Made by a program: the position numbers and the translations under genes
The notes under the pieces: model-generated
The model's database searches: none
Told to the model about the DNA's origin: nothing
What the model saw: the letters and a program-made list of their open reading frames with translations, nothing else
From: an uncultured Atopobium sp.
GTDB lineage: Bacteria; Actinomycetota; Coriobacteriia; Coriobacteriales; Atopobiaceae
Reading direction: 5' to 3'
Length of the DNA: 64,000 nt
Assembly: GCA_937997345.1 (NCBI GenBank)
Contig: CALKTD010000014.1
Coordinates: forward strand, 1-64,000
Part shown: one piece after another, positions 33,780 to 43,040 of the stretch
How the letters are laid out: each line of letters starts with the position of its first letter
Position numbering within the stretch: the stretch's first letter is position 1

Positions 33780-34577
33780 TTACGCCAACTCTTCCAGAAT
33801 ACGACGCATTTCTTTCTGGACACCCTGCTCGGTGTTAGGAGCAATAACCTTGGAGGCAATTGTTTTGAGCGCGTAGCGAGCGTTGTCCATAACGTACGCG
33901 GTGCCCGCGTAACGCAGCATAGCGTAGTCGTTCATGGAGTCGCCAAAAACGGCAATCTCATTGCGAGAAATGCCATAGTACCTGCGGATCTGCTCAAGTC
34001 CCGTAGCCTTGTTGACGCCACGAGGAACCACGTCAATCCACGTCTCTCCAGAAGGCATGAACGAAAGTCTGTCGCCCATCTCGCGCTCAAGAATCATAGC
34101 CATGTCCATGGAGCGAGCCCTAGAATCGCAGCAAATAGCAGCCTTGATGATGCTGACGTCAGGTGAAGGCGGATCAAACACGCGCTCAGCGTTTGGCAAA
34201 TCTTTGTCCAGCTCACGCACAAACGAGCTCTGGTCATCCAGCAGATATGTGTGCGTGCGGTCATAAACAACCAGGTGAATGCAGTCAAACTCGGATGTCA
34301 GCTCAAACAACTTGCGAATAGAAGCTGACGAGAAAACCTCGCGGTCAATGACCTCGTTCTCTACATAAACCTGCGTGCCCAAGGAGGCAACGTAGTCAAT
34401 CTTGTCTGCAACCGGCTCAAACAACCAGCGCAGCGTATCGTAGCGACGACCAGAGCTTGCCACAAAGTGAACGCCGCGTTTGTACAGCTCTTCGATGAGT
34501 TCAAATGTCTCTGGCGGAACCTCGGAATTCTGGTCCAGCAGTGTACCGTCCATGTCCGATGCAATGAGTTTAATCAT
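33780..34577 (-). CDS. Cof-type HAD-superfamily phosphatase
   Basis: A 265-residue haloacid-dehalogenase hydrolase acting on a small phosphorylated metabolite. Motif I is IASDMDGTLLDQNSEVP (nucleophile Asp8), motif II VASSGRRY, motif III region SGETWIDVVPRGVNKATGLEQIRRYYGI and motif IV VFGDSMNDYAMLRYA. The type IIB cap lies between. It begins one base after the stop of the next upstream HAD gene, with GGAGAACTAGC as ribosome site inside that gene, so they are co-translated paralogues. Substrate unknown. Confidence 0.93.
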   Translation of the reverse strand: MIKLIASDMDGTLLDQNSEVPPETFELIEELYKRGVHFVASSGRRYDTLRWLFEPVADKIDYVASLGTQVYVENEVIDREVFSSASIRKLFELTSEFDCIHLVVYDRTHTYLLDDQSSFVRELDKDLPNAERVFDPPSPDVSIIKAAICCDSRARSMDMAMILEREMGDRLSFMPSGETWIDVVPRGVNKATGLEQIRRYYGISRNEIAVFGDSMNDYAMLRYAGTAYVMDNARYALKTIASKVIAPNTEQGVQKEMRRILEELA

Positions 34578-34578
34578 G

Positions 34579-35436
34579 CTAGTTCTCCATCATAAAACGG
34601 GGAGTCTCCCCTGCTTTTGTCGCGCGCACCAGCTCTAGCAGGGCGTGTGCAACGCCATCGTCTGCAGATGCACCAACATGGTGCTTTGCTACCTGCTTGA
34701 CCTCTGGAATTGCGTTTGCCACCGCCACCGAATGCGGAACTTTACTTAAAATCTCAACGTCATTCTCGCCGTCTCCAAAAACAAGCACTTCTTCTGGAGA
34801 AATACCAGTTCTTTCCAAGAGCGTCTCAAAACCAGTCAGCTTGGACACGCCCTTGGGCAGCACGTCAAACCACTGAGGAACCACCGACATGGTGTACACG
34901 CCTGGGCAGGCTTCGGCCACTTTTTGGCGACAGCGCTCCATGTCCTCCTCCGTGCCTGGGCACGCAATTGTTGCGGCGACAAAATCGACGTCGTCTGGAA
35001 CTTGATCAACAATGCCCGAGACAAACACCAGCTTACGCTCGTAATCGGCAAGAATGTCTTTGTCCAGCGGACCGACAACATATGCCGGGTTAAAGAGGTT
35101 TGTCTTCTCTGGATAGCAGACCAAGAACATGTTCTTCTCGTCAGCAAGAGCATCTGCGACACCCTGCAACATTTTGTGGTCAAAGATGGAGAGCGATATA
35201 GTCTTGCCTTTGTACAACACACGCTTGCCTGTAGACATAACGCCAGTTTGCATGCACGCCTCGTCCAAGCTAAAAAGACGCATCAACTCAACGTAATCTC
35301 GGCCGGTACAAGGGCCAAAAGCGATGTCTGTTTCTTCAAGGAGCGTATGGATTGCCTTGCGCGTAAAGTCCGATACGCGTCTGTTCCCAAAGGGTACCAG
35401 CGTATTGTCCATATCAGATAAAACAAGCTTAATCAC
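34579..35436 (-). CDS. Cof-type HAD-superfamily phosphatase, GTG start
   Basis: A 285-residue paralogue of the following gene. Motif I VLSDMDNTLVPFGNR has Asn where Gly is usual; motif II GPCTGRDY, then VLPKGVSKLTGFETLLERTGI and VFGDGENDVEILSKV. The start is GTG at 35436, preceded by GGGGGACGTTT. The pair may act on different sugar phosphates. No promoter or regulator is obvious in the 120 bases upstream. Confidence 0.92.
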   Translation of the reverse strand: MIKLVLSDMDNTLVPFGNRRVSDFTRKAIHTLLEETDIAFGPCTGRDYVELMRLFSLDEACMQTGVMSTGKRVLYKGKTISLSIFDHKMLQGVADALADEKNMFLVCYPEKTNLFNPAYVVGPLDKDILADYERKLVFVSGIVDQVPDDVDFVAATIACPGTEEDMERCRQKVAEACPGVYTMSVVPQWFDVLPKGVSKLTGFETLLERTGISPEEVLVFGDGENDVEILSKVPHSVAVANAIPEVKQVAKHHVGASADDGVAHALLELVRATKAGETPRFMMEN

Positions 35437-35557
35437 AAACGTCCCCCGTTGCTGTACGCTGCGCTGGTCAGTGTGGACGTATCGTACGCCGAAGCTTTAC
35501 GTTGACGCAAGCGACGCGCCTCAGAGCTGATACAGTCCAAGCTGCATCTTTGTACTT

Positions 35558-36100
35558 CTATCTAGTTGAACTGTGCGCCAAAACGTCAAAACGATCAATC
35601 TTGAGCAGTACTTGGTCTAATCCAATCATACCCGAGAGACGCACCTTTGACGCATTCGAAGTCAAAATTAGAAGATCTCTAAATCCAGAACCTCGTCGGC
35701 CGCCAACCCATTCCATGCGCTTAATGTCCTGGTAGTTAATCGAAATTTCAGAGCCTACAAAGGGTACTACAACCATCTCGTCATCAAAAAGCGAGACCTT
35801 ATAACGGCTCAAGATGTACCACGCCATAAACATGACAACCGAGAAGGACGCAAAAAACGCCATAACAATATCTGGGTTTGGCGTAAAAACGTTAACGTAG
35901 CAAAGCCATCCAAGGATAACTGCAATTGCGCTGACAAAGGCCATATCAATAATGAGCGAACGTGTGAGTGCGGCGGGAGTCACGTAGGTATCGTGGTGAC
36001 TGTGGCGGCGCTCTGAAATGCCAACGTTGCCCGAGTGTTCCAGGAACGCAGCCGTAACGGGTGCCGCAACGGCGATAATCCCAAAAAATACTGCTAACAT
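35558..36100 (-). CDS. membrane protein with PH-like domain, function unknown
   Basis: A 180-residue protein. There is a hydrophobic segment at the N-terminus (VFFGIIAVAAPVTAAFL) and a pair in the middle (about 50-95), then a C-terminal domain of about 75 residues (VSLFDDEMVVVPFVGSEISINYQDIKRMEW; RDLLILTSNASKVRLSG) with the beta-strand pattern of bacterial PH-like domains. It resembles in layout the protein at 40131. The ATG follows AAAGGGGGTCGCA. No functional link is visible. Confidence 0.75.
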   Translation of the reverse strand: MLAVFFGIIAVAAPVTAAFLEHSGNVGISERRHSHHDTYVTPAALTRSLIIDMAFVSAIAVILGWLCYVNVFTPNPDIVMAFFASFSVVMFMAWYILSRYKVSLFDDEMVVVPFVGSEISINYQDIKRMEWVGGRRGSGFRDLLILTSNASKVRLSGMIGLDQVLLKIDRFDVLAHSSTR

Positions 36101-36154
36101 TGCGACCCCCTTTCGTACGTTCGAAAAAAAGAACGAAGACCCCTCATAATTATG

Positions 36155-36201
36155 CTACGCTCCCGCGCACCATTTATTGACAAGGGTGAACGGGAGCGTA
36201 G
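36155..36201. terminator. long-loop hairpin after pepT
   Basis: A perfect 11-bp stem (CTACGCTCCCG and its complement) around 25 bases, beyond the pepT stop. No strong T-run, so terminator function is uncertain. Confidence 0.45.
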
Positions 36202-36282
36202 ACGGTAGAAATCTAGCTATGAATGGCAAATCTGCACGTCAAACGGTCGCGCGCGATGCGAGCGGCGCGGTCAGCGCAGGTG

Positions 36283-37545
36283 CTAGCAACGAGCAGCAAA
36301 CTTAGCGACGAGCTTCTCCAGAAGGTCAACAGTAACCTCAAGGCTTGGCACGGGAATAAACTCGCGCACGGAGTGAGCGTTGTATCCGCCGGTGGCAATG
36401 TTGGGGCATGGCAGGCCACGGAAGGTGAGCTGAGCGCCATCGGTGCCGCCACGAGCAGCAACAGGCATGGGCTCAATACCAACCTCACGATTTGCCTCAA
36501 GCGCGTAATCAATCAGGAACTCGTAGCCCTCGAACTTCTCGGCCATGTTGCGATACTCCTGGTGAATCTCAACACGGACGGTATTCTCGCCATAGCGCTT
36601 GTTCAAGAACGCAGCGATATCCTGCAAAACCTGCTGGCGGTTGGCAAAGATCTGGGCGTCGTGGTCGCGGACGATGTAGCTGAGCTTGACCTCGGACGCG
36701 GATCCCTCGATGGCGATTGGGTGGTAGAAGCCCTCGTAGCCCTCGGTGTGCTCAGGGCGCTCAAAGGCGGGAACCATCTGCTGGAACTCGGATGCTACGG
36801 TGATTGCGTTGATCATGACGTCCTTGGCGCTACCGGGGTGCACCATAACACCCTTGAAGTAGACGTCGGCGTGAGCTGCGTTGAAGCACTCGTAGTTGAA
36901 CTCGCCGAGAGCCTCGCCATCGACGGTATAGCCGTAAGCTGCGCCGAGTTTATCCAGGTCAAGCAGGCTTGCACCGTGACCGATCTCTTCGTCGGGGACA
37001 AACGCAATCTTGAGCGTAGGATGAGCGAGCTCAGAGTTGTCGCCCAGGCGCTTGAGCAGCGCACAGATCTCAGCCACACCGGCCTTATCGTCAGCGGAAA
37101 GCAGTGTGGAGCCATCGGAGCAGATGATGTCCATGCCCACAAAATCCTTGAGGTCAGGGACCTGCTCCTGGGTGGTAGCGATAGTCTTTCCGTTGATGAC
37201 GCCGGCAACCAGGTCACCGCCTTCGTAGTGGACGACGTGTGGCTTGACGCCTGAAGCGGGCGCGTCAATGACGGAGTCCAGGTGCGAGCAAAGCATCAGC
37301 GCAGGAGCCGACTCGGCGCCCTTGGATGCAGCGAAGGTGCCAGTGACGTAGGCGTGCTCGTCGACGGTGACGTCGGTGCAACCCAGCGCCTTGAGCTCTT
37401 TGCCCAGGTAGCGAGCCATCTCGTGCTGAGCGGGTGTGGATGGCGTGACGGTGTCGTTGTCGGGGTTGGACTGGGAGTCAACCTGCACGTAGCGCATGAA
37501 GCGCTCGGCGACATCGGGGAGCTGGTTAGTTGCGGTTTCAAACAT
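36283..37545 (-). CDS. pepT: peptidase T (tripeptide aminopeptidase)
   Basis: Zinc-dependent exopeptidase that removes the N-terminal residue from tripeptides. The 420-residue protein has MLCSHLDSVIDAP (first metal His), LLSADDKAGVAEICALL (bridging Asp), AFVPDEEIGHGASLLDL (catalytic Glu pair), VDGEALGEFNYECFNAA and the C-terminal ATGGYNAHSVREF (last metal His). The start is ATG 37545 with GAGAGGACACC; a longer in-frame GC-rich extension is discarded. It stands alone and divergent from the decayed sucrose hydrolase gene. Confidence 0.96.
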   Translation of the reverse strand: MFETATNQLPDVAERFMRYVQVDSQSNPDNDTVTPSTPAQHEMARYLGKELKALGCTDVTVDEHAYVTGTFAASKGAESAPALMLCSHLDSVIDAPASGVKPHVVHYEGGDLVAGVINGKTIATTQEQVPDLKDFVGMDIICSDGSTLLSADDKAGVAEICALLKRLGDNSELAHPTLKIAFVPDEEIGHGASLLDLDKLGAAYGYTVDGEALGEFNYECFNAAHADVYFKGVMVHPGSAKDVMINAITVASEFQQMVPAFERPEHTEGYEGFYHPIAIEGSASEVKLSYIVRDHDAQIFANRQQVLQDIAAFLNKRYGENTVRVEIHQEYRNMAEKFEGYEFLIDYALEANREVGIEPMPVAARGGTDGAQLTFRGLPCPNIATGGYNAHSVREFIPVPSLEVTVDLLEKLVAKFAARC

Positions 37546-37753
37546 AGGTGTCCTCTCTTGTTCGGGCAAGGTCGGTGCGGCGGGCGGTGCGGGCATCGCG
37601 GGTGGCGCAAACGGAGCGAGTCGCGCGGGTGCGGTCGGCCTTGGATGTTGTATGCATTTACTGTACCGCAACTCAAAACGAATTAAACCTACCTGCGCAA
37701 ACTTTGCGCGCGCATGCCATAATAATTGCAAGAAATGCGAAAGACGGAGCGCT

Positions 37754-39120
37754 ATGACAAACGACTTTTGGACGCCACAATTTCATCTCTTCCCACCTCA
37801 GGGTTGGATGAACGACCCCAACGGACTATGTCAATTTAGATCCGTCTACCATGCGTTCTACCGGTATACTCCAGAGTGGCCTGCCAACGAACTTTGCTTT
37901 TGGGACATGCTGTGAACACCCAGAAGCTGACGGCATTGACGTCGGTCGAGAGGCCTACGAGGTCATAGTGACCTCTGAAGATGGACTGACCTTCTCGCCA
38001 AAGTGCGTTGTTTTGAAGTTGAATGACTACCCTGGTACCTGTACAAACCATGTGCGTGACCCAAAGGTTTGGGAGCAAGATGGGGCTCTTCGCATGCTGT
38101 TAGGTGCTCGCGAGAGGGATGCTGCGGCTGGTTGCACAAAACCCGCAGATGAGCGCTGTGATTCGGGTGCCGTTTTGGTTTACAACTCAATTGATTGCGG
38201 CGAATCATGGACGCTTCATTCGGTTGTACGCGGGACTAACGCCCTGGGTCATCGCGAGGCGTTTGGCTACATGTAGGAATGCTCTTTTTGGTGCAGCTAG
38301 ATGGCCAGGAGTTTCTGTCTGTGTGTCGCAGGGGCTAAGAGAAGGCGCTGGTACAGAGCCAAGCGCCGATGCGTCCAAGGGGTCGCGCTTAAACGATTCT
38401 GCTAACTTCCAAGAAAGTGCTTCAAGCGAGTCTCTCGACAAGTGGCAGAACATCTGGCAGTCGGGCTATTTTCCGCTTTCAGAGCGCCAATAGCTCATCA
38501 ATGTTGAAACTGTTTCCACCGATAGCTTTGTGCTCTGGGATCATGGTTTTGACTTCTACGCACCTCAAACGTTCGTCGACGATTCTGGCCGAACCATTTT
38601 GATTGGATGGATAGGCATCATCGATCCAACTTCCCATAGTTATCCTGAGGGCATTGGATTCTGCCACAACCTTACTCTGCCCCGAGAACTTTCGCTGTCT
38701 GGTGATGGTGTTATCCTGCAACATCCAGTTAAAGAGCTTGATACTAAGCGACGCAAATGTGTGGAATTTGTCACCGACGCCGTCGTCAAAATAAATCAAC
38801 TATCTGCAGATATTGAGATTACGGGCACATCCAAAGACGGAACTCTTACTCTCAACGACGCGCTTGTGCTTTCTTACTCCAAGGGCATTTTTGCCCTGAA
38901 ATTCATTGACGAGGACACCGCTGCAGGCAGAACTCAACGCTCTATTAGGCTAAAGGAGCTTTCTAACCTACGTGTTATTGTTGACGGCTCTACCGTGAAG
39001 ATTTATCTGAATGATGGACGTGTGGTTTTATCAACACGATGGTTTCCTGCATCAGAACGCCTAATACTGAACAGCACTTTTGCCGCCGTGGACTCGCAGA
39101 TATACAGCCTAACCGCGTAG
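37754..39120 (+). pseudogene. sucrose-6-phosphate hydrolase (GH32), multiply disrupted
   Basis: GH32 family remains spread over three frames. The start is intact: ATG at 37754 after GGAG, then FHLFPPQGWMNDPNGL with the catalytic Asp. The frame stops at 37915; the sequence goes on in another frame with HPEADGIDVGREAYEV, HVRDPKVWEQDG and SGAVLVYNS. It meets TAG after FGYM (38274-38276), where a Trp codon is expected, then shifts frame again within the next 60 bases. A further in-frame stop follows SGYFPLSERQ (38491-38493). The last 590 bases (LWDHGFDFYAPQTF to the C-terminus) are open. At least two frameshifts and two stops rule out a single sequencing error. Confidence 0.9.
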
Positions 39121-39188
39121 TTCAGTGTATTTGCTTGGCATAGTCTGGCGCCGACACCAAAGGAATACTGTTTGTAGGCACGGATTTG

Positions 39189-39504
39189 CGTCATTATGCA
39201 TGAAATTGCATATTTCGCACGTTTTATAAGCAAAATTTTTACAGGACTCGGAAAATTGCCGTTTTTGAGACTTCAGGCGGTAAAAAATGCGTTTAGTTGG
39301 AAATGAAGAAATTTAGTTCAACTTTTTATCTTTATGTTTGTCCAGGATAATCGAAAAAGTTTTAACTATTTCTTTTACTAATTGAGTTGAAATAGCTTAT
39401 TTTCAAAATGAATACTCCAACTAAACGCATTTTTTACCTTTTTGAGCCCAAAGTTGCCAAAAATTAGCCCCAAACCAAAGTTTGGGGCTAATTAACGTGC
39501 AAAT
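39189..39504. repeat. 316-bp direct repeat, copy A (MITE-like)
   Basis: Appears identical base for base to 44210-44525 and in the same orientation. Internally it has a perfect 23-bp inverted repeat (39279-39301 and 39416-39438) and a 14-bp stem with loop CAAA near its right end (39462-39493). The inner ends resemble each other inverted (ATTTCGCACGTT at left, ATTTGCACGTT on the opposite strand at right). No coding frame. It fills most of the gene-free stretch 39121-39654; the remainder holds short repeats of GTGACCAG/CTGGTCAC type. Confidence 0.92.
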
Positions 39505-39654
39505 CTCAGTATTCGAATTCAGTCGCAGACCTTTCCCGGCTAGCTGCGAGAGACTTCGTGACCAGTTGCGCGGATCCCCCGCTGGTCACGCACCAGTTGC
39601 GCAGTCTATGCGGGATGCGCAGCTGGTCACGCACCTGCGACCGCGCCGCTCGCG

Positions 39655-40128
39655 CTACTCGGAGAGGTACTTGGAGAACGCAGCGACCATGCCTTCTGCG
39701 GTGGCCTGGCCAAAGACGTCGGCGGACTTTGCCTCGTCCATGAAGATACCCATTAGGCTCTGGAGCATCTCTACCTGGCCGCCGTCACGCATAATACCCA
39801 GGTTAACGACGAGTTTTGCTGGAACAGTGTCGCCGTCGCCGCCCATTGGCTCAAAGTTGATTGGGCTGGATGGCTTCACGATTGCAATGTAAGGCTTCTC
39901 AAGGTTGACGGGATCGGTATGTGGAATTGCAATTTCACCTGCAGGAAAAGCGAGTCCGGTTGGATAGTTCTTCTCGCGAGTTGAAATGGCGTCTTTCCAG
40001 GTGTCCTTGATGTAGCCGAGGTTACTCAGGCGGGTCTCAAGCTGGTCAAACAGCTCAAAGGCGTCCTTGGCCTTAATGTCAAAGAAAACAAGCTCGGGCT
40101 TTAGGAGCTCAGCGTCGGTTGTAGCCAT
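39655..40128 (-). CDS. gatA: PTS EIIA component, galactitol/fructose-mannitol class
   Basis: Soluble phosphotransfer subunit, 157 residues. It has REKNYPTGLAFPAGEIAIPHTDP, whose His is the phosphorylation site, and the C-terminal MLQSLMGIFMDEAKSADVF. GatC and GatB type genes lie upstream on the same strand, which indicates the galactitol class. The ATG follows AAAGGGGAGTAGCA. It is separated from gatC by a gene for a membrane protein, and its stop is about 150 bases from the 316-bp repeat. Confidence 0.92.
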   Translation of the reverse strand: MATTDAELLKPELVFFDIKAKDAFELFDQLETRLSNLGYIKDTWKDAISTREKNYPTGLAFPAGEIAIPHTDPVNLEKPYIAIVKPSSPINFEPMGGDGDTVPAKLVVNLGIMRDGGQVEMLQSLMGIFMDEAKSADVFGQATAEGMVAAFSKYLSE

Positions 40129-40130
40129 TG

Positions 40131-40718
40131 CTACTCCCCTTTCTGTTGCTGGCGGCGCGCTCTCACGCGCAGTCCGTTGGGATCTAATTTTGCCTCGAGG
40201 TCGAGCAGCAGCTTGTAGACCTCTCGAGCGTCATTGCCCTGCGTATCGGTCATATCGCCGCAGGTCAGATAGAAGCGACCCTGCAGCGGCGTGGCCTTGT
40301 TGATGCGCACGTACGAGCGCAGTCCTTGTGGAGCTTCTCGCACGCGAATCTGAGTGATTTGGGACAACTTGTAGATTGATTTGTGTTTACCCGTTACAAA
40401 TGTGATTGAATCAGGGGCGAGAATAACCTGTTCAGGATAGGCATGCGCGAGAAACGCGTTGAGGATCGAGTACAGGCAAACCACAACCAAAAAGAGCATC
40501 AACCAGCGGACAAATCCGAGCGCAAACAGCATGACTGCCGCGATAAGCACGACGATTGAAACGTAGTTAGGTAGCAGCACGTCGATGACGTAGCGGCGAC
40601 GGTCATACGTGTACGTGACTGGCTTGGCCGCGCTCGCGGCATCGGTGCGGGTTGCAGCTGCGGCACGGTCGTCGGCCGACGGGCGCCTGCTGGTTGTATG
40701 AGACTTTGAAGTGGACAT
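40131..40718 (-). CDS. membrane protein with PH-like domain inside the gat operon
   Basis: A 195-residue protein of unknown function. An Ala/Arg/Thr-rich N-terminus (about 1-35) leads to two adjacent hydrophobic segments (about 45-90), then a C-terminal domain with the beta-rich pattern of bacterial PH-like domains (VILAPDSITFVTGKHKSIYKLSQITQIRVREAPQG). It starts 2 bases before... the spacing to gatA is 2 bases, so they are translated together. Its ribosome site includes GGCGAGAA. The related layout at 35558 suggests a small paralogous group. A role in transport is not known. Confidence 0.78.
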   Translation of the reverse strand: MSTSKSHTTSRRPSADDRAAAATRTDAASAAKPVTYTYDRRRYVIDVLLPNYVSIVVLIAAVMLFALGFVRWLMLFLVVVCLYSILNAFLAHAYPEQVILAPDSITFVTGKHKSIYKLSQITQIRVREAPQGLRSYVRINKATPLQGRFYLTCGDMTDTQGNDAREVYKLLLDLEAKLDPNGLRVRARRQQQKGE

Positions 40719-40828
40719 GGTTTCTCGCCTTTTGGTTTAGCGGTAAACAGAGAGACTCGCCAAGCGAAACCTGGACGAGCCTCCTTGCAATTTTTTTGTA
40801 GGCAAACGAGGCCTGCTCGGGAACGGGA

Positions 40829-42253
40829 CTAAGCCTCCTGAGCCTCGTGCATTGCAGCAGCCTCCTTGAGGATGCGGTTGCGGTTCCACACAGCAAGTGC
40901 GACTGCGATTGCGCCGGTTACTACAACGCCAACGATTGGGTTGATGCTGGAGAACAGGACAAACAGGCCAGACAGTGGGCTGCCGCCGTCGGAAAGGACA
41001 GTAATCAGGGAAGAACCAGCAACGCCGGTGCTACCAACTGCAGCTGCGATGTCGAAGCCAGCCTGAGTTGCAGACTGTGTGATGAGTGGAGCAAGAGCGG
41101 TGGAGATCAGCAGACCGATGATAACGGAAACAATGCCAATGATCAGGCCGCGGAAGCCGTTACCCTTGCAGACTGGAACTGCGACTGCGAGCATGTAGGT
41201 GCCAGCAGCAAGGTCGACAAATGGCAGAGTCTGGTTGCCAACTGGCTGAAGCAGAAGTGCAAACAGAACCATCAGAGGAATGCAGATAAGAGCCAGGGAC
41301 AGGGTTACTGGGTGGCCAACTGCAACTGCGGAGTCGAGGCCGATCCAGATGTTGCCGCGGTTCTTAACGCGCTGCTGGATGAAGTTAGAAGCTGCCTCGG
41401 AGATTGGCAGGAGGCCTTCCATCAGAAGAGCTGCCATACGAGGAATGAGAATCAAAACAGAACCAAGAGTGACGCCGATAGTCAGGATCTTGGTGATGGA
41501 GCCTGCGATGTCAGCAGCGTCGAAGTATGCAACGCAGCCGATGATGAGGCCGATGACGGTGCCGATGAACAGTGGCTCGCCGAAGACGCCAAAGCGCTTC
41601 TGCATGGACTCGACGTCAATGTCGATGTCGCGAACGCCAGGGATCTTATCGATCAGCCAGTTCAGACCCATAGCAACTGGTGCGTAAGCAAGCGAGAAGC
41701 CCTGGGAGATAGAAACGCCTGGCATGTTGAGTGCCTTCTGGACGTCCTTTGCAGTTGCGTCAGCAAGAACAAGCAGGATGACCTCGTCGATGATTGCTGC
41801 AGCGAAGCCAAGCATGATGTTGTTGGTTACGTTTGCAACAAGGGAGCCGACAAATGCATAGTGCCAGTAGTTCCAGATGTCGACGTTGACAGTCTGGGTG
41901 AAGTTAACCAGGACAAGAAGCAGGTTAACGATGAGTGCCAGAGGAATGATAACCAGACCAATGGTGGTGCCGAGTGCAATTGCTGCACCTGCTGGCCAAC
42001 CGACGTCGATGACGTTAAGGGTCAGACCAAAGCGGTGGATCATCTCCTGAACTGCAGGTCCAATTGCGGTACCAAACAGCTGGTTGATGACGAGGTTAAG
42101 GCCGATAAAGCCGACGCCTACCATAAGGCCAGCCTTGAGGCTCTTACCAAAGCCTGCTCCCAGAGCGCAACCGATGATGGTCAGGATGATTGGCATCATG
42201 ACTGCAACACCGAGGCCCTGAAGGAACGAGAAGAATGAAATTACTGCTTCCAC
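40829..42253 (-). CDS. gatC: PTS EIIC component, galactitol class
   Basis: Membrane permease of 474 residues with about ten hydrophobic segments. It begins EAVISFFSFLQGLGVAVMMPIILTIIG and has DVGWPAGAAIALGTTIG, NYWHYAFVGSLVANVTNN and HPVTLSLALICIPLMV, the layout of GatC proteins. The start is GTG 42253 (AGAAGGTAAGT just before); another GTG 10 codons upstream is possible. gatB lies upstream and gatA downstream. Substrate may be galactitol or another polyol or pentose; no dehydrogenase or aldolase gene is nearby to decide. Confidence 0.92.
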   Translation of the reverse strand: MEAVISFFSFLQGLGVAVMMPIILTIIGCALGAGFGKSLKAGLMVGVGFIGLNLVINQLFGTAIGPAVQEMIHRFGLTLNVIDVGWPAGAAIALGTTIGLVIIPLALIVNLLLVLVNFTQTVNVDIWNYWHYAFVGSLVANVTNNIMLGFAAAIIDEVILLVLADATAKDVQKALNMPGVSISQGFSLAYAPVAMGLNWLIDKIPGVRDIDIDVESMQKRFGVFGEPLFIGTVIGLIIGCVAYFDAADIAGSITKILTIGVTLGSVLILIPRMAALLMEGLLPISEAASNFIQQRVKNRGNIWIGLDSAVAVGHPVTLSLALICIPLMVLFALLLQPVGNQTLPFVDLAAGTYMLAVAVPVCKGNGFRGLIIGIVSVIIGLLISTALAPLITQSATQAGFDIAAAVGSTGVAGSSLITVLSDGGSPLSGLFVLFSSINPIVGVVVTGAIAVALAVWNRNRILKEAAAMHEAQEA

Positions 42254-42390
42254 ACTTACCTTCTTTCGAACAAAAACAAACACCTGCTACCTTCGGCGTG
42301 CAGCCGTTGGCGAATAACCAACGACGGACAGCTTTTGGCACGTGGCCTAGCAGGCAATCGTTGGCAAACGGGTGTAAATTACCGAACTAC

Positions 42391-42672
42391 TTACTTGAGA
42401 ATTTCAAGAATCTGCTGCTCAGCAGCTGCCTTACCAATGGTGGTGAGGAAAGGAACGCCGCTGACATATGGGCAGGTAATGTTTGCAGGTGCCTCAGTGG
42501 TTGCAATGAGGATATCTGCGTCTGCGCACTGGCTGACTGCCTCGCCAATGGAGCACTTAACAATAGTGTAAGCTCCAGCAAGACCGTTTGAATCAAGGAG
42601 ATCCTTGACCTTTGCCTCAACAGCAGTAGAGGTTGCGATACCGGAACCACAAGCTACGACTACCTTTTTCAT
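42391..42672 (-). CDS. gatB: PTS EIIB component, galactitol class
   Basis: Phosphocysteine subunit, 93 residues: KKVVVACGSGIATSTAVEAKVKDLL with Cys8 as the phosphorylated residue, then CADADILIATTEAP. Start after AAGGAGAAGAT. First gene of the minus-strand operon gatB-gatC-PH protein-gatA; the LacI regulator is divergent, with the shared control region between them. Confidence 0.93.
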   Translation of the reverse strand: MKKVVVACGSGIATSTAVEAKVKDLLDSNGLAGAYTIVKCSIGEAVSQCADADILIATTEAPANITCPYVSGVPFLTTIGKAAAEQQILEILK

Positions 42673-42717
42673 ATCTTCTCCTTTGAGACAGAACGAGATT
42701 TTCTCGCCCTGATATGT

Positions 42718-42829
42718 GGTTGATGCGCTGGCAGTTGCACCGGCGGCCGCGTGTGGCTGCGAGCGTTTGCCGCGCTAGCGTTTGCCGCGCTGGCGGCCGC
42801 GTGTGGCTGCCGTGCTGGCGGCATCAACC
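42718..42829. repeat. GC-rich repeat block in the gatB leader
   Basis: Bounded by a 9-bp inverted repeat (GGTTGATGC and its complement). Inside is a 19-bp direct repeat (42742-42760 and 42792-42810) and between those a 15-bp tandem pair (42762-42791). It contrasts with the AT-rich sequence after 42890. Confidence 0.75.
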
Positions 42830-42982
42830 GTTGTGCCGATGTTACCTGTTTATTGCCCAGGTTTCTCGGCGTCTAAACACTTAACGTTGGTATTGTAAAC
42901 AAATTAAACAAGATTGTCTATATTGTTTTATCTATACAATTTTTATATAGTTGGTTCATAAGTCTTATGGAGTACTTACAGG

Positions 42983-42995
42983 TAAAACGTTTTTA
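42983..42995. promoter_or_regulatory. LacI-family operator candidate
   Basis: TAAAACGTTTTTA, a near-palindrome with the central CG typical of LacI-family sites, 46 bases before the regulator start and in the shared control region. A second imperfect dyad with ATTGT/ACAAT ends lies near 42915-42941. The rest of 42673-43040 is the GC-rich block and AT-rich promoter sequence. Confidence 0.5.
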
Positions 42996-43040
42996 ACGTA
43001 TTAGTTGAATTGTTTATTTTAACGTTTGAGGGGGAACGCC

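Noticed and set aside
36223..37254. Plus-strand frame of 343 codons opposite pepT
   Set aside because: PepT on the minus strand has all catalytic motifs; the opposite frame has no motif and no ribosome site.
40847..42238. Long plus-strand frame of 463 codons opposite gatC
   Set aside because: It is a mirror of the GatC coding strand: rich in Asn, Asp, Cys and Gln with no domain, while the minus strand encodes a clear PTS permease.
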